Shown piece by piece: positions 62,669 through 64,000 of a stretch of 64,000 bases of DNA. Under the pieces are notes generated by a model. The model made no database searches, was not told the DNA's origin, and was given only the letters and a program-made list of their open reading frames with translations. The translations under genes and the position numbers were made by a program. The stretch lies in NCBI GenBank assembly GCA_035547425.1, contig DASZUU010000051.1:182223-246222 (forward strand), in the 5' to 3' direction. How positions within the stretch are numbered: the first letter of the stretch is position 1; the number at the start of each line of letters is the position of its first letter. Source of the stretch: Alloacidobacterium sp035547425. GTDB taxonomy: Bacteria; Acidobacteriota; Terriglobia; Terriglobales; Acidobacteriaceae.

Positions 62669-63187
62669 CTACGGCAGTCTTACGACGATGCCCGTCGAAA
62701 GGGTCTTCGGATTGAAGTTTTGATTGTCCATGTTGGAGTAGCCGCTATAGGTAAACTCAATCACGCGCCAATCGATGCGCGGCAGGATGGTCCAGTCCGC
62801 TCCGGCAATCAATCGATACTCTAGCGCGGCGGTGTCGGTGCGTGCTGTGCCCTGCCCAAATTGCACGTGGCCGCCGCCGATCAGCGCTTCACCATAAGGC
62901 ATGAGGGGCAGGATATGTGGATGCAAGGAGACGCGCGGGCCGATGGCTCCGGAGACGACCTGATTATCGCCGGAGCCGTTAAACGATATGCGCGCGTCGA
63001 AACCGGTATGGATGAAAGGCACGTTGAACATATCGTGGTAAAGGCCGAAGGTGCCGCCGTTTTTCCAGCCGACGTTGGGTATATCGAAATCGGAGGCGTT
63101 GTAGGTTGCGTAAATACCGGTCTGAGCCAGACCTGAGAGCGGAAAAAGAAGAAGGGCGCAAAAAGCTAAAAGTAAAGATCGCATCAC
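62669..63187 (-). CDS. Exported beta-barrel-like outer membrane protein
   Basis: The 172-aa product has a signal peptide (MMRSLLLAFCALLLFPLSGLAQ). Alternating hydrophobic/polar strands follow (GIYATYNASDF, TFGLYHDMF, HTGFDARISF, VSGAIGPRVSLH, MPYGEALIGGGHVQFG), and it ends LSTGIVVRLP, consistent with a small outer-membrane barrel of the OmpA-like/opacity kind. No cofactor motif is seen. It is a single gene; a terminator for korB lies upstream. Confidence 0.82.
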   Translation of the reverse strand: MMRSLLLAFCALLLFPLSGLAQTGIYATYNASDFDIPNVGWKNGGTFGLYHDMFNVPFIHTGFDARISFNGSGDNQVVSGAIGPRVSLHPHILPLMPYGEALIGGGHVQFGQGTARTDTAALEYRLIAGADWTILPRIDWRVIEFTYSGYSNMDNQNFNPKTLSTGIVVRLP

Positions 63188-63240
63188 CTGGTCCTACGTA
63201 CAGGAATTACTTAGATATAGACTTATGATGCATGAAAAAA

Positions 63241-63268
63241 GGGCTGCGTTCCTTGTAGAATGCAGCCC
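63241..63268 (-). terminator. Terminator of the 2-oxoacid oxidoreductase operon
   Basis: GGGCTGC-G-TTC pairs with GAA-T-GCAGCCC around CTTGTA. A T-run follows on the minus strand (A6 at 63235-63240) and TTTT on the plus strand. It lies 22 nt beyond the korB stop. Confidence 0.88.
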
Positions 63269-63290
63269 TTTTATCGAGGTAACTATCTGG

Positions 63291-64000
63291 TTACTTTAAG
63301 CGATTCATGATTTCATCAAGCACCTGCCTGGAAGGGCGTACACGCTCTTGCGGCAGGGTTGCGAGAGGCTCATCGACCATGTTGAGCAGGCTGGTGAAGC
63401 TCGGCTTCTGGGTGTCGATGTAGAAGATGCCGGTCAGAACTTCGCCCTTTTCTTCCGCTTCCATCAAAGCTTTGACGGCGGCTACACGATCTGTCGGATT
63501 GTAGTTTTCGTGCAGCTTGCGCAGGCGCAGGTGCGAGCCATCGTGCATGGTCACGTCGTAGGTCGAGCCTTCGTCGTAATCGATGGAGATGTCTTCGAAA
63601 TGCGGCACGAAACCGACTTCGCTGATCGCCTCTTCGTGCTCCTGCATGTACTTATAGCTCTTGGTCGAGCCTTCGTGGTCGTTGAAGGTGACGCAGGGCG
63701 AGATCACATCGAGCATCACCGTGCCCTTATGCGCAAGAGCTGCTTTGAGCATGGCCAGAAGCTGCTTCTTATCGCCGGAGAAGGAGCGTCCGACGAAGGT
63801 CGCGCCCAACTGGATGGCGAGTGAACAGGTGTCGATGGCGGGAAGGTCATTGATGACGCCGGTCTTCAGCTTCGAGCCGAGGTCGGCAGTGGCCGAGAAC
63901 TGGCCCTTGGTCAGACCGTATACGCCGTTGTCTTCAATGATGTAGATGAGCGGAAGATTGCGGCGCATGAGGTGTACGAACTGCCCCATGCCGATCGAAG
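63291..64000 (-). CDS. korB: 2-oxoacid:ferredoxin oxidoreductase beta subunit, 5' end beyond window
   Basis: The frame is open to the right edge (…SIGMGQFVHLMRRNLPLIYIIEDNGVYGLTKGQFSAT), so the N-terminal part lies outside. The visible 236 residues hold the thiamine-diphosphate-binding end (EDNGVYGLTKGQ), GATFVGRSFSGDKKQLLAMLKAALAHKGTVMLDVISPCVTFND and the C-terminal tail with GIFYIDTQKPSFTSLLNMV. This matches KorB-type subunits, which decarboxylate 2-oxoglutarate or a similar acid to the CoA ester and reduce ferredoxin. The alpha subunit is expected just upstream, beyond the window. Confidence 0.92.
   Translation of the reverse strand, partial: SIGMGQFVHLMRRNLPLIYIIEDNGVYGLTKGQFSATADLGSKLKTGVINDLPAIDTCSLAIQLGATFVGRSFSGDKKQLLAMLKAALAHKGTVMLDVISPCVTFNDHEGSTKSYKYMQEHEEAISEVGFVPHFEDISIDYDEGSTYDVTMHDGSHLRLRKLHENYNPTDRVAAVKALMEAEEKGEVLTGIFYIDTQKPSFTSLLNMVDEPLATLPQERVRPSRQVLDEIMNRLK

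Overview
The window looks like chromosomal DNA of an Acidobacteriota member, most likely class Terriglobia (subdivision 1, the Granulicella / Edaphobacter / Terriglobus group). The reasons are four ADOP-type (acidobacterial duplicated orphan permease) genes, two of them paired with PadR regulators of the acidobacterial type, a VWFA protein of the acidobacterial kind, and a moderately GC-rich sequence with acidobacterial-looking secreted proteins. No rRNA, tRNA, CRISPR array, prophage or insertion sequence was recognised. The taxonomic call is inference from gene families; no database was searched.

Layout. 1-9.1 kb (mostly minus): padR-ADOP (cut by the left edge), a membrane protein, a 7Fe ferredoxin, a tightly packed moaD/E-fusion - VWA - Hfq-like - inositol monophosphatase operon, and a second padR-ADOP pair. 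9.1-12.3 kb: a Xre/RES toxin-antitoxin pair, DUF3311 and DUF488 proteins, and a secreted glycerophosphodiesterase. 12.4-25.0 kb: glutamate synthase (minus) diverging from an ArgR-controlled arginine operon argR-C-B-D-F-G-H plus a short-form N-acetylglutamate synthase, with a promoter and tandem ARG boxes in front. 25-32.7 kb: NiCoT-like transporter, SYLF protein, two tandem ADOPs, a cupin. 32.8-39 kb: feoAB, two ABC-F ATPases (YbiT and Uup types) and a frameshifted DUF6526 gene.

39.2-42.7 kb holds the most interesting system: a bufferin-type metallophore operon. It has a 98-aa secreted precursor with two CKG-type triple-cysteine modules, a DUF692/MNIO oxidative enzyme, a DUF2063 partner, a DoxX protein, an ECF sigma factor and a zinc-finger anti-sigma. 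The parts work together as precursor, modifying complex, membrane partner and a dedicated metal- or stress-sensing transcription switch.

43-54.6 kb: DUF3011 repeat protein, ccmC with a tiny ccmD-like gene, a GC-hairpin repeat cluster, a second ECF operon, MarR-CLC, glutaredoxin, TonB, an SDR with a frameshift, topoisomerase IB, a frameshifted nucleotidyltransferase-like gene and a metallophosphoesterase. 54.7-64 kb: CIRCE-groES-groEL, a cytochrome b / molybdopterin-oxidoreductase fusion with an HPP protein, an internally duplicated secreted protein, a YeiH-type transporter preceded by a 36-aa membrane peptide and an 18-aa cysteine-rich leader ORF, REP-like palindromes, an outer-membrane-like protein and the end of a 2-oxoacid:ferredoxin oxidoreductase beta subunit.

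Three genes (38575-39008, 51029-51899, 53138-53943) each carry one apparent single-base indel at a short homopolymer, so either local gene decay or assembly error affects this sequence.
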